DNA of 64,000 nucleotides, from assembly GCF_023017105.1 (NCBI RefSeq), contig NZ_JALKEV010000016.1, positions 1 to 64,000 on the forward strand, given 5' to 3'. This stretch comes from Halalkalibacter sp. APA_J-10(15). Its GTDB lineage: Bacteria; Bacillota; Bacilli; Bacillales; Bacillaceae_D. Each line of letters opens with the position of its first letter. The stretch's first letter is position 1. Position numbers and translations under genes: made by a program. The notes below the pieces were generated by a model. It saw nothing but the letters and a program-made list of their open reading frames with translations. It was not told the DNA's origin and made no database searches. Positions 57,710-64,000 of this stretch are shown here, piece by piece.

Positions 57710-57991
57710 CTATTCATCTAATTCAATAGTTACTTGCTTTCCTCCTAATGAAAGATAGGAATACACCTCTATCTCTGCTTTTATCTTTTTCAACCCTTGT
57801 AAATAAGGCTTCACTAAATCCTTAAAATCCTCACTAACCCCCTCTTCCTCCAAATGACCGTAAACATACATTTTGTTACTTGTTTCATCTAACAGAAAAG
57901 CTAAATATCCAACAGGCTTGTTTCGATCCGTAACAATATTTAACACATGCGATTGCTCATTGAAATATTCAGGTGAAAAATAAATTTGCAC
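57710..57991 (-). CDS. Small protein of unknown function
   Basis: A 93-residue soluble protein, GTG start with GAGGGG five bases upstream. The sequence is beta then alpha (MYVYGHLEEEGVSEDFKDLV, then a LKKIKAEIEVYSYLS strand). No membrane segment or metal motif. I recognise no family. It stands alone between the LysE gene and the ECF sigma cluster. Confidence 0.6.
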   Translation of the reverse strand: MQIYFSPEYFNEQSHVLNIVTDRNKPVGYLAFLLDETSNKMYVYGHLEEEGVSEDFKDLVKPYLQGLKKIKAEIEVYSYLSLGGKQVTIELDE

Positions 57992-58092
57992 ACTAACCCC
58001 TCTCTTCTACATTTAGATATAACGAATAGCTTCTTATTTAAGGTGCTACAATCTCCTCAGAATCATGCATATAAATTCACACCATACGTAAT

Positions 58093-58127
58093 AGACAGCT
58101 ACCACGATAGATAAGTGGTAGCTGCCT
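58093..58127 (-). terminator. Hairpin after the anti-sigma gene
   Basis: AGACAGCTACCAC (58093-58105) pairs with GTGGTAGCTGCCT (58115-58127) with one wobble, nine-base loop. T tract weak. Confidence 0.6.
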
Positions 58128-58133
58128 ATTTGT

Positions 58134-59009
58134 TTAATGTAACGATAATCGATCAATCATAAACTTAATTTCAGCCCCTAATCTTTCATTTTCTTCTGCA
58201 TAACCATCGAACTGACTCGTACGTATGAACAAATATCGCTCATTGTGCTCAATTATAGCGACAGACGTATGAATGTCCTTCGATACTGACGTAAACTCGC
58301 TCACAATCGCAGCCTGATCACCTAGAGAGGTGTGATTTGAAAAATAGGAACCCTCTTCGAATTGTAAAAACCCTTCTTGCCTTAAAATGTTTTGGTAGTC
58401 GTCAATTAAGTGCTCCACTTCATGCAGTTGATGAAAATAACTTAGTTCAAATACGACTGGCTCTTCATTATCACCGATGAAATCCGTATAAACTTGATGT
58501 CTCGTCATATCTAGGGAGCTTCGTTGATTATAATGAAAGTTAACATCATAGGAAGTCGAAAAATAAGCATCGTTCATTGGGAAAGCTCTCTTCTCCTCTA
58601 TCCCTTCTAGATGAAATGTTGTTACTTCTACTTCATTCTCCATTCGTGCTTCATTATTATTTTCTGAATAGCTTTCTGCCTCATCATAACCCTCTTCGGC
58701 CATTGACATATGAATTTCACCATCGGAACCACTCATTGCCGTATCTGATTCACTAGAAAACGTTTCAGCCATTTCCGTAGTAGCTAGTTCTTCATCTCCT
58801 GCAAATTGGTTCATCCCTAAAATATAGCCAATTCCTATCATTAACACAACTAACGATGCTACTTGAATTTGCTTAGGAACATAAAAGCGACGTGACTTTC
58901 TTTCTTCCTTTTTTATATGATCCATGATTGATCTTGTGTTTGAATGTGTCGGAATTTCATCATATTGTTCCTTTAGCTGATGTAGTTTCTTTTCTAATTG
59001 GTCTGTCAT
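58134..59009 (-). CDS. Membrane-bound anti-sigma factor partner of the ECF sigma gene
   Basis: A 291-residue protein. The cytoplasmic N terminus (1-45) is basic-helical, a single membrane segment follows (about 47-66), then an acidic 60-residue linker and an extracytoplasmic domain of about 150 residues ending near MIDRLSLH. This single-pass topology and the four-base overlap with the sigma gene (59006-59009) mark it as an anti-sigma factor. I do not see a ZAS zinc motif. The sensor domain has no family I recognise. Confidence 0.75.
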   Translation of the reverse strand: MTDQLEKKLHQLKEQYDEIPTHSNTRSIMDHIKKEERKSRRFYVPKQIQVASLVVLMIGIGYILGMNQFAGDEELATTEMAETFSSESDTAMSGSDGEIHMSMAEEGYDEAESYSENNNEARMENEVEVTTFHLEGIEEKRAFPMNDAYFSTSYDVNFHYNQRSSLDMTRHQVYTDFIGDNEEPVVFELSYFHQLHEVEHLIDDYQNILRQEGFLQFEEGSYFSNHTSLGDQAAIVSEFTSVSKDIHTSVAIIEHNERYLFIRTSQFDGYAEENERLGAEIKFMIDRLSLH

Positions 59010-59536
59010 AGTTGTTCACCTACCTTCTCATATTCCGCCTTTAGCTTTTGCTTTGCTCTTAACATTCTCGTCTTAACCGCCCCTTCAGTCACTCCTAAAA
59101 CAGAGGCAATTTCTTGATAATTTTGACCGTGAAAGTAATGCAAAATAATCGGTACCCTATATTTCTCATCTAATTGCTGAATCATGCCGTGTAACTCTTT
59201 CGATTCCTCATCAAAATAATCTTCAATAAACATTTGCTCTTTTGCAAAACGTTGAAACTCAATCGTTTTTCGTTTCATTTGCTGTTCCTTACGATAAAAA
59301 TCTCGAACAACATTCATCGTCACTGTATAAAGCCATGTCGTAAATTTCCCACGATTATGCTTATGGAGAAAACGATATACTTTTAAAAACACTTCTTGCG
59401 TCACATCATCAATATGAGTCGGCGACACACCAATTTGAAAGGCAAATTTTTCAACTGTTTTAACATGCATTTCAACTAATTGACTAAATGCATCGTCATC
59501 CCCTCTTTTTGCCCGTAACAACAACTGCTCCTCCAT
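59006..59536 (-). CDS. ECF sigma factor, YlaC-like
   Basis: A 176-residue ECF sigma. Region 2 contains HIDDVTQEVFLKVYRFL and FTTWLYTVTMNVVRDFYRK; region 4 contains VPIILHYFHGQNYQEIA and GAVKTRMLRAKQKL. The size and partner resemble B. subtilis YlaC/YlaD. ATG is preceded by GGAGGG. The upstream region has an ECF-like promoter, hinting at autoregulation. Confidence 0.88.
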   Translation of the reverse strand: MEEQLLLRAKRGDDDAFSQLVEMHVKTVEKFAFQIGVSPTHIDDVTQEVFLKVYRFLHKHNRGKFTTWLYTVTMNVVRDFYRKEQQMKRKTIEFQRFAKEQMFIEDYFDEESKELHGMIQQLDEKYRVPIILHYFHGQNYQEIASVLGVTEGAVKTRMLRAKQKLKAEYEKVGEQL

Positions 59537-59576
59537 CGTCGTTCCCTCCGTCTACTCAATTAGCAACTCTACATAT

Positions 59577-59603
59577 ATAACGAAGCTTTAACACAAAAAG
59601 TCA
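59577..59603 (-). promoter_or_regulatory. ECF-like promoter of the sigma/anti-sigma pair
   Basis: On the minus strand TGACTTTTT at 59603-59595 (-35) and CGTTAT at 59582-59577 (-10) are separated by about 15 bases. This resembles ECF promoters (TGaAACtTTT, CGT) but is imperfect. Confidence 0.35.
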
Positions 59604-59700
59604 CACTTACAGCTAAAATTTATTTAATAATATGATAGTTCAGTAACTAGATAAATAGAATAGTTAAACGACATATACTCTTTTATATCAGATTAAAAGT

Positions 59701-59738
59701 GGGTGTTTTAAAAAGACCGAAACCTTTTAAAACACCCA
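59701..59738 (-). terminator. Terminator of the 59747-60052 gene
   Basis: GGGTGTTTTAAAA (59701-59713) pairs with TTTTAAAACACCC (59725-59737). On the minus strand it is followed by ACTTTTAA. Confidence 0.75.
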
Positions 59739-59746
59739 CAAATTTT

Positions 59747-60052
59747 TTAGCGATTTTGTAAATACGTCTCAATAACTGCTTTAACTCTCTCTAAATCATT
59801 TTTATGAGCTTCAATGATATAATGATCGCCTTTCAAATGAGCTTCAACATCTGAGATGCCTTGACTTTCGATAAATTTCAACACATCCTCAATTGTATCA
59901 TTTTCTGTCAATAACTCCTTTTTTCCAATATAATCCTCTTCTACATACACATCATACGTATCATGATTATTTTTTAATGACTGAGGATTTGCATTAAACA
60001 GACCGACAATTGGGAAAAAAATCGTTCCTCTCGAATCACTTGAATAGTTCAT
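59747..60052 (-). CDS. Small conserved protein of unknown function
   Basis: A 101-residue soluble protein with mixed charge, reading DVYVEEDYIGKKELLTEN, then IEDVLKFIESQGISDVEAHL. AAAGGGTG lies seven bases before the ATG. It has its own terminator. No membrane segment or metal motif. I do not recognise its family. Confidence 0.6.
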   Translation of the reverse strand: MNYSSDSRGTIFFPIVGLFNANPQSLKNNHDTYDVYVEEDYIGKKELLTENDTIEDVLKFIESQGISDVEAHLKGDHYIIEAHKNDLERVKAVIETYLQNR

Positions 60053-60094
60053 GTTCTCACCCTTTCTTCGTCTTATTATGTGTGAATATTTACC

Positions 60095-60121
60095 GTTTTA
60101 TAAGCTTTTCTCATTGGATAT
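60095..60121 (+). promoter_or_regulatory. SigB-like promoter of the CBS protein gene
   Basis: GTTTTA (60095-60100), 15 bases, GGATAT (60116-60121). The general-stress SigB consensus is GTTTAA, 12-15 bases, GGGTAT; each element matches 5 of 6. Confidence 0.4.
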
Positions 60122-60189
60122 TTTTACTTGTAAAAGGATGGAATATTGTTAACCAATTGAAACATACTGACATGGAAGGAGGGAATAAA

Positions 60190-60615
60190 ATGAACACGAT
60201 TTCAGAATGCATGTCAACGAACATTGTGACAATCAATCCCGATCAAACGATTCAAGAAGCAGCTGATTTAATGAAACAGTATGACATCGGATCGATCCCT
60301 GTTGTTGAAGCAGATCAGCTAATTGGTATTGTGACAGATCGTGATATTACTCTTCGTTCTACTGCAAGTGGAGCTGATGCACACGTTCCAGTGAAGGATT
60401 GTATGACTACAAATATCACTGTAGCTTCACCTAATACCGACATCCACGAGGCAGCTAATTTAATGAGTGAGCATCAAATTCGCAGATTACCTATTGTTGA
60501 AAATAATCAACTAGTCGGAATGGTCTCAATCGGTGATTTAGCACTTGATCATCAGTTAGTCAATGAAGCTGGACAAACCCTTTCGAGCATTTCAGAGCAC
60601 GAGCATCGATCATAA
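60190..60615 (+). CDS. Tandem CBS domain protein (YhcV-like)
   Basis: A 141-residue protein of two CBS motifs (about 5-60 and 68-122). Each has the adenosyl-binding G-I-V-T-D-R-D-like block: GIVTDRDITLR and GMVSIGDLAL. GGAGGG lies seven bases before ATG 60190; a longer frame to 60010 overlaps another gene. Such proteins bind AMP, ATP or c-di-AMP and regulate enzymes or transporters. The SigB-like promoter suggests stress expression. Confidence 0.85.
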   Translation: MNTISECMSTNIVTINPDQTIQEAADLMKQYDIGSIPVVEADQLIGIVTDRDITLRSTASGADAHVPVKDCMTTNITVASPNTDIHEAANLMSEHQIRRLPIVENNQLVGMVSIGDLALDHQLVNEAGQTLSSISEHEHRS

Positions 60616-60745
60616 TTCCAAAGCAATGTCACTCTGGAGAACTCAAAAAGAGTAATAGCTCCACTCGTTGCGCGCCTTGCTATGAGAAACTGACTCATTG
60701 CAAGGCTTTCAAAATCGGGCAACGGCTACGTTTATTACTTAAAGT

Positions 60746-60785
60746 CCACTGAAAAAGTGCGATTTTCACTTTTTCAGTGGCTTCC
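60746..60785. terminator. Hairpin with CACTGAAAAAGTG arms
   Basis: CCACTGAAAAAGTG (60746-60759) pairs perfectly with CACTTTTTCAGTGG (60767-60780). The preceding stretch 60650-60710 is the second copy of the degenerate repeat found at 45440-45512. Confidence 0.65.
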
Positions 60786-60798
60786 ATCAAACATGTGT

Positions 60799-60834
60799 GA
60801 AGACCAACCTAATGCAAAGAAAAGGTTGGTCTTC
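60799..60834. terminator. Hairpin before the gamma-SASP-like gene
   Basis: GAAGACCAACCT (60799-60810) pairs perfectly with AGGTTGGTCTTC (60823-60834), loop of 12. It stands 20 bases past the minus-strand gene's stop. The T tract is weak. Confidence 0.6.
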
Positions 60835-60853
60835 ATCATGCTACTTAAGTATG

Positions 60854-60988
60854 TTATTGTTTGTTTTTACGATTCTTTTTTTCCTTACGATTTAATTCTT
60901 GTGCTTCTGTTTCCTGAGCCATCTCAACATTATTAGGTTGTTCCTGTTGTTGAGCTGGATTATTTTTATTTTTGTTACGCTTAGCCAA
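60854..60988 (-). CDS. Minimal gamma-type small acid-soluble spore protein (likely)
   Basis: A 44-residue Lys/Asn/Gln-rich protein starting at TTG 60988, with GGGGGGTGAT eight bases upstream. The segment VEMAQETEAQELNRKEKKNR follows the gamma-SASP pattern (E-F/M-A-S/Q-E-T-N/E-A-Q). Full gamma SASPs carry two such repeats in about 85 residues, so this is a single-repeat form. The SigG-like promoter upstream supports a forespore product. A longer frame to 61039 has a hydrophobic start and no supporting site. Confidence 0.6.
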   Translation of the reverse strand: MAKRNKNKNNPAQQQEQPNNVEMAQETEAQELNRKEKKNRKNKQ

Positions 60989-61012
60989 TCTAATCACCCC
61001 CCTTTTGCCTTT

Positions 61013-61042
61013 TATTATGAGCAATAAATAGAAAAACATTCC
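61013..61042 (-). promoter_or_regulatory. SigG-like promoter of the gamma-SASP-like gene
   Basis: On the minus strand GGAATG (61042-61037), 17 bases, CATAATA (61019-61013). It agrees with the forespore consensus (TGAATA, CATACTA) at 4 of 6 and 6 of 7. Confidence 0.42.
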
Positions 61043-61239
61043 TATTTATTCACATTTAACCGATTTTTTAATGGCTGACGATTGTAACAGATTAAAGTCG
61101 TATTAGAGGCTGGAGAAGATCATCAGCTATGTGTGAAACACATAGAAATAATCTACCATTCATGTGAAAATATAAGTTTCTTAAAAAGCAAGATTTTCTA
61201 TCATAATCACGTTATAATAAAGGGAAAGGAGGCATTTAA

Positions 61240-61641
61240 ATGGGAATTCCAAAGCCACTCGTTCAGACGAATCAAATATTTATTTTATTAACTGTAACGT
61301 TATCATTAATAACAAGCATTTGGTTATTACTCGTACCATTAACCATTGGTCTATATACACTCTACTCTAGGCAAAACCCTATAATAAAAAACAGTTATCG
61401 CTTTCTTAAGCATCCTCATGAAAAGTATGTACAAGAGGATCCTGATCAGCAATATTTTAACCAATGGATTGCGACAATATGTATAGCTCTATCTCTTATC
61501 AGTTTCTTAAGTAACCAACTTATATTCGGTTATCTATTCTCAATTATGGTTATTATTGCTTCTGCATTAGCCCTTGGAGGGTTTTGTATTGGCTGTGTAA
61601 TCCGTTATCGTTTCTTAATGTGGAAACATAAACGAAAATAA
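61240..61641 (+). CDS. Membrane protein of unknown function, four segments
   Basis: A 133-residue protein with about four hydrophobic segments (10-30, 32-50, 70-92, 95-118) and a charged loop at about 55-68. AAAGGAGG lies seven bases before the ATG. It ends 27 bases before the Fsr-like transporter gene and may share its transcript. No family recognised. Confidence 0.6.
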   Translation: MGIPKPLVQTNQIFILLTVTLSLITSIWLLLVPLTIGLYTLYSRQNPIIKNSYRFLKHPHEKYVQEDPDQQYFNQWIATICIALSLISFLSNQLIFGYLFSIMVIIASALALGGFCIGCVIRYRFLMWKHKRK

Positions 61642-61668
61642 ACATCAATCCTAGGGAGAAGGACACAC

Positions 61669-62913
61669 ATGCAAGCACAAGTCTTAGATCAAACTAAAAC
61701 AAGTTCAAAGAACGAATCAAAAACGTTATATCATATCTTATTTATCATTGGGTTTGTTCATTTGCTTAATGATGCCATTCAAGCACTAGTACCAGCAATG
61801 TTCCCTATTCTTCAACAATCAATGGGTCTAACATTTACACAACTAGGAATGATCGCATTTGCTCTTAATTTAACGGCTTCTGTTATTCAACCAGTTGTTG
61901 GAACCTACACAGATCGTAAAGCATCCCCCTATGCTCTACCAATCGGGTTAACATTTACATTATGCGGTGTATTCGGTCTTGCGTTTGCTCCATCATTTTC
62001 TATTGTCATCGTTTCTGTCATATTTATAGGTATTGGTTCTGCAACTTTCCATCCTGAAGGTTCACGTGTCGCATACATGGCCGCAGGAGGAAGACGCGGA
62101 CTAGCGCAGTCCATTTACCAAGTAGGTGGAAATAGCGGTCAAGCATTAGCACCGTTAATCACAGCATTAGTGTTAGTCCCACTAGGGCAATTTGGCTCTA
62201 TTTGGTTTACACTTGTTGCAGCGATAGCCATTGCATTACTCATTTATATCGCCAAATGGTATTCTGCTGAAATAACGAAAAGAGTGAAAAGCTTTAGTCA
62301 AAATAAAAAGTTGCCACAAAAGAATATCCCAATTACTACGAGAAAGATCGTATCACTAGCGATGATCCTTCTCATTTTTCTCGTATTCGCTCGCTCTCTT
62401 TTTCATGCTGGTCTTACTAATTTCTACGCATTTTTTGCTATTGAAACGTACGGTATATCGATTCAACAAGCGCAAATCTATTTATTTTTATTTTTGGCTT
62501 TCGGAGCAATCGGGACATTTGCCGGTGGTCCACTAGCAGATCGTTTTGGTAAGAAAACAATTTTGATGATATCTATGCTAGGCTCAGCACCGTTAAGTTT
62601 ACTATTGCCACATGTTACGCCAATAGTTGCTTTTCCTTTAATCTCTATTATAGGCTTTATTATTTTATCTAGCTTTTCGGTCGCGGTCGTCTATGCACAA
62701 GAACTCGTTCCTGGTCGAATCGGACTCGTCTCCGGTCTCATTGTCGGATTAGCATTTGGAATGGGCGCTATTGGCTCAGTTATGCTCGGGATTCTTGCAG
62801 ATGTCATTGGTTTAAACAATACCATTTTCATAACAGTTGCTATACCCATTGTCGGTTTCTGCTCCTTCTTTTTGCCTAATGATCAATGGATTAATGAACA
62901 TATTCAATCGTAG
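61669..62913 (+). CDS. MFS transporter, fosmidomycin-resistance (Fsr) type
   Basis: A 414-residue carrier with twelve membrane segments. The opening block GFVHLLNDAIQALVPAMFPIL and TFHPEGSRVAYMAAGGRRG in the first half are typical of the Fsr group. GAGAAGGACACACATG provides a modest ribosome binding site. Fsr proteins export fosmidomycin and similar drugs; the natural substrate is unknown. Confidence 0.85.
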   Translation: MQAQVLDQTKTSSKNESKTLYHILFIIGFVHLLNDAIQALVPAMFPILQQSMGLTFTQLGMIAFALNLTASVIQPVVGTYTDRKASPYALPIGLTFTLCGVFGLAFAPSFSIVIVSVIFIGIGSATFHPEGSRVAYMAAGGRRGLAQSIYQVGGNSGQALAPLITALVLVPLGQFGSIWFTLVAAIAIALLIYIAKWYSAEITKRVKSFSQNKKLPQKNIPITTRKIVSLAMILLIFLVFARSLFHAGLTNFYAFFAIETYGISIQQAQIYLFLFLAFGAIGTFAGGPLADRFGKKTILMISMLGSAPLSLLLPHVTPIVAFPLISIIGFIILSSFSVAVVYAQELVPGRIGLVSGLIVGLAFGMGAIGSVMLGILADVIGLNNTIFITVAIPIVGFCSFFLPNDQWINEHIQS

Positions 62914-62924
62914 CAACCACAAGA

Positions 62925-62985
62925 GCACGAGGAGGCTCACTTGCTTCCCGCGGAAGGCGAAGTATATTTCGGAGTGGTAATTTAC
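62925..62985. repeat. Partial copy of a Bacillaceae intergenic repeat
   Basis: GAGCACGAGGAGGCTCACTT, then CCCGCGGAAGGCGAAGT and TTCGGAGTGG, looks like a fragment of a GC-rich dispersed element. It lies between the Fsr gene and the TraB terminator and has no coding sense. I recall related sequences in other alkaliphilic bacilli. Confidence 0.4.
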
Positions 62986-63080
62986 ATATTCAGTTTCTCC
63001 TTTATTAAAACAACTTTGAACCAGCCTAGGATAGAAAATATCTACGACTAAAGATAGTGGAGTTAGACTACGTGCTTGGA

Positions 63081-63113
63081 AAAAAATACTTTCGTGCATT
63101 TCACACGAAAGTA
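63081..63113 (-). terminator. Terminator of the TraB-family gene
   Basis: TACTTTCGTG (63087-63096) pairs with CACGAAAGTA (63104-63113). On the minus strand seven T follow. It lies 13 bases past the stop codon. Confidence 0.88.
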
Positions 63114-63125
63114 GTCTTCCTTGCC

Positions 63126-64000
63126 TTATCCAAATATATTTTGTAAAAATAAGCGAACTACATCAGCCCCACCTATAATCGTTCCTAACGTACTACCTAA
63201 ATTCGTTAATACGACCATTAACAGAATGCGTGTCACATTATTACGCCAAAATCCTTTTACAGTAAAAACATCGTCCGTCAAGGATTCAAAATCAGATACT
63301 TTAGGCTTTCGTTTAATCGCTTCGACTAACCCAGAAAACCAACCTGCTGCTAGCAATGGATACAGAGAACTAATTGGTGCAACTAGAAAAGCCGTTAAAA
63401 TGGATAAAGGATGACCAAACGCTATAGCCGCACCTATTGCAGCAAATGTTCCATTCCACAGGATCCAGCTCCATGTTAAGTTCATTCCTATTTCAGGATT
63501 AGAGAAAAAGGCATACCCAATCATACTTAAAATCAAAATTGGAATCATCCATGCGATAACTTTAGGCGCTATCGATTTAGGAGGTCGTTTCATTAACGTT
63601 TTAATGTCATGATCATGTCGTATTTCTTCTTTTATACCAGGAACATGAGCTGCACCTAATACAGCCACAACCTTTTCACCCGGAGCTTGTTTTATCTTTT
63701 GAGCTAAGTACTGATCACGCTCATCTATTAATGGAACTTTCAGGCGTGGAAACGTTTCGGTAAATTCCGTTAACATTGAATTTAACATGTCTTTCGATTT
63801 CATCTTTTCAAGCTCTTGTTCGGAGATCTCATCTTTACTAAAAATACTGTACACTAATTGAGTTAACAGCTTAGCTCTCCCCCAAAAACCGACCCCATGC
63901 CAAATACGAGCGAACGTAATTTGTATATTACGATCGGCTAAGACAAGCTTGGCATCAACTTCCTTTGCAGATTCTATACCTTGAATCATTTCCTGACCTG
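63126..64000 (-). CDS. TraB-family membrane protein (5' end beyond the window)
   Basis: At least 291 residues; the codons GQE upstream of the first ATG in the window stay in frame, so the real start lies beyond 64000. The visible part has the TraB/GumN-type EKVVAVLGAAHVPGIKEEI block (about 105-123 from the first ATG) followed by four or five C-terminal membrane segments. TraB-type proteins in Enterococcus dampen pheromone signalling; the bacterial function in general is unclear. Confidence 0.82.
   Translation of the reverse strand, partial: GQEMIQGIESAKEVDAKLVLADRNIQITFARIWHGVGFWGRAKLLTQLVYSIFSKDEISEQELEKMKSKDMLNSMLTEFTETFPRLKVPLIDERDQYLAQKIKQAPGEKVVAVLGAAHVPGIKEEIRHDHDIKTLMKRPPKSIAPKVIAWMIPILILSMIGYAFFSNPEIGMNLTWSWILWNGTFAAIGAAIAFGHPLSILTAFLVAPISSLYPLLAAGWFSGLVEAIKRKPKVSDFESLTDDVFTVKGFWRNNVTRILLMVVLTNLGSTLGTIIGGADVVRLFLQNIFG

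Noticed and set aside
62812-63099. 95-residue minus-strand frame
   Set aside because: Antisense to the Fsr gene end and spans the repeat fragment; no start signal.

Overview
This window reads as chromosome from an AT-rich, endospore-forming Bacillaceae species. Most AT-leading intergenic regions carry Firmicutes-type intrinsic terminators and strong GGAGG ribosome binding sites. Spore genes are present: an SspH-type SASP, a gamma-SASP-like protein, a LysM/GH18 cortex-lytic glycosidase, a YtvI homologue and an Sda-like checkpoint protein. A complete B. subtilis-style sigY operon is also present. A DUF1538 (UmpAB-type) cation/proton antiporter pair hints at an alkaliphile or halophile. No rRNA, tRNA, CRISPR array, prophage or insertion sequence was seen; this is core/accessory chromosome rather than a mobile island.

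Region by region. 0.1-0.6 kb: a His/Gly-rich small protein behind a SigK-like promoter. 0.8-5.3 kb: ugpC-A-E-B uptake operon for glycerol-3-phosphate-type substrates, behind an 11-bp-periodic Pho-box-like array. 5.3-9.0 kb: a short FAD protein, then sigY-yxlCDEFG behind a near-perfect autoregulatory SigY promoter. 9.1-12.9 kb: cysJI sulfite reductase. 13-16.5 kb: TPP-riboswitch-controlled thiXYZ-tenA. 16.6-18.6 kb: small membrane protein, PHP phosphatase and DeoR regulator. 18.8-21 kb: umpAB-like antiporter plus a tandem-PII protein. 21-24.2 kb: TatD nuclease, and glycerophosphodiesterase coupled to an MFS carrier. 24.2-28.8 kb: chemoreceptor, Rex-type ldh, nsrR and hmp. 28.9-36 kb: aminotransferase, TRIC channel, a minimal MltG-like protein with a coiled-coil partner, AbrB-type permease, glutamate dehydrogenase and YtvI. 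36-41.9 kb: long-type SpeD, VanW protein, Na/Ca exchanger, SspH, Gfo/Idh dehydrogenase and 6-phosphogluconate dehydrogenase. 42-45.4 kb: MoxR/DUF58/DUF4129-like operon. 45.4-47 kb: a nuclease-like orphan, a decayed gene and a GC-rich structured repeat. 47-52.2 kb: Med-like BMP protein with an orphan sporulation-type histidine kinase, TPP-controlled thiC, and an Sda-like gene. 52.4-59.6 kb: MOSC protein, spore glycosidase, dimethylarginine hydrolase-like enzyme, APC permease, LysE exporter and an ECF sigma/anti-sigma pair. 59.7-64 kb: CBS protein behind a SigB-like promoter, gamma-SASP-like gene, Fsr-type MFS and a TraB-family protein cut by the window edge.

The genes suggest linked themes. 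Thiamine: two TPP riboswitches control salvage of degraded thiamine and de novo pyrimidine synthesis. Phosphate: ugp uptake, glycerophosphodiesterase and possible PhoP control. Redox and NO sensing: Rex-like and NsrR sites at ldh and hmp. Cell-envelope stress: two ECF systems. Sporulation decisions: orphan kinase, Med-like protein and Sda-like inhibitor within 5 kb. The best candidates for undescribed biology are the umpAB/tandem-PII operon and the Med-like/kinase/Sda-like neighbourhood with its dyad-symmetric promoter.
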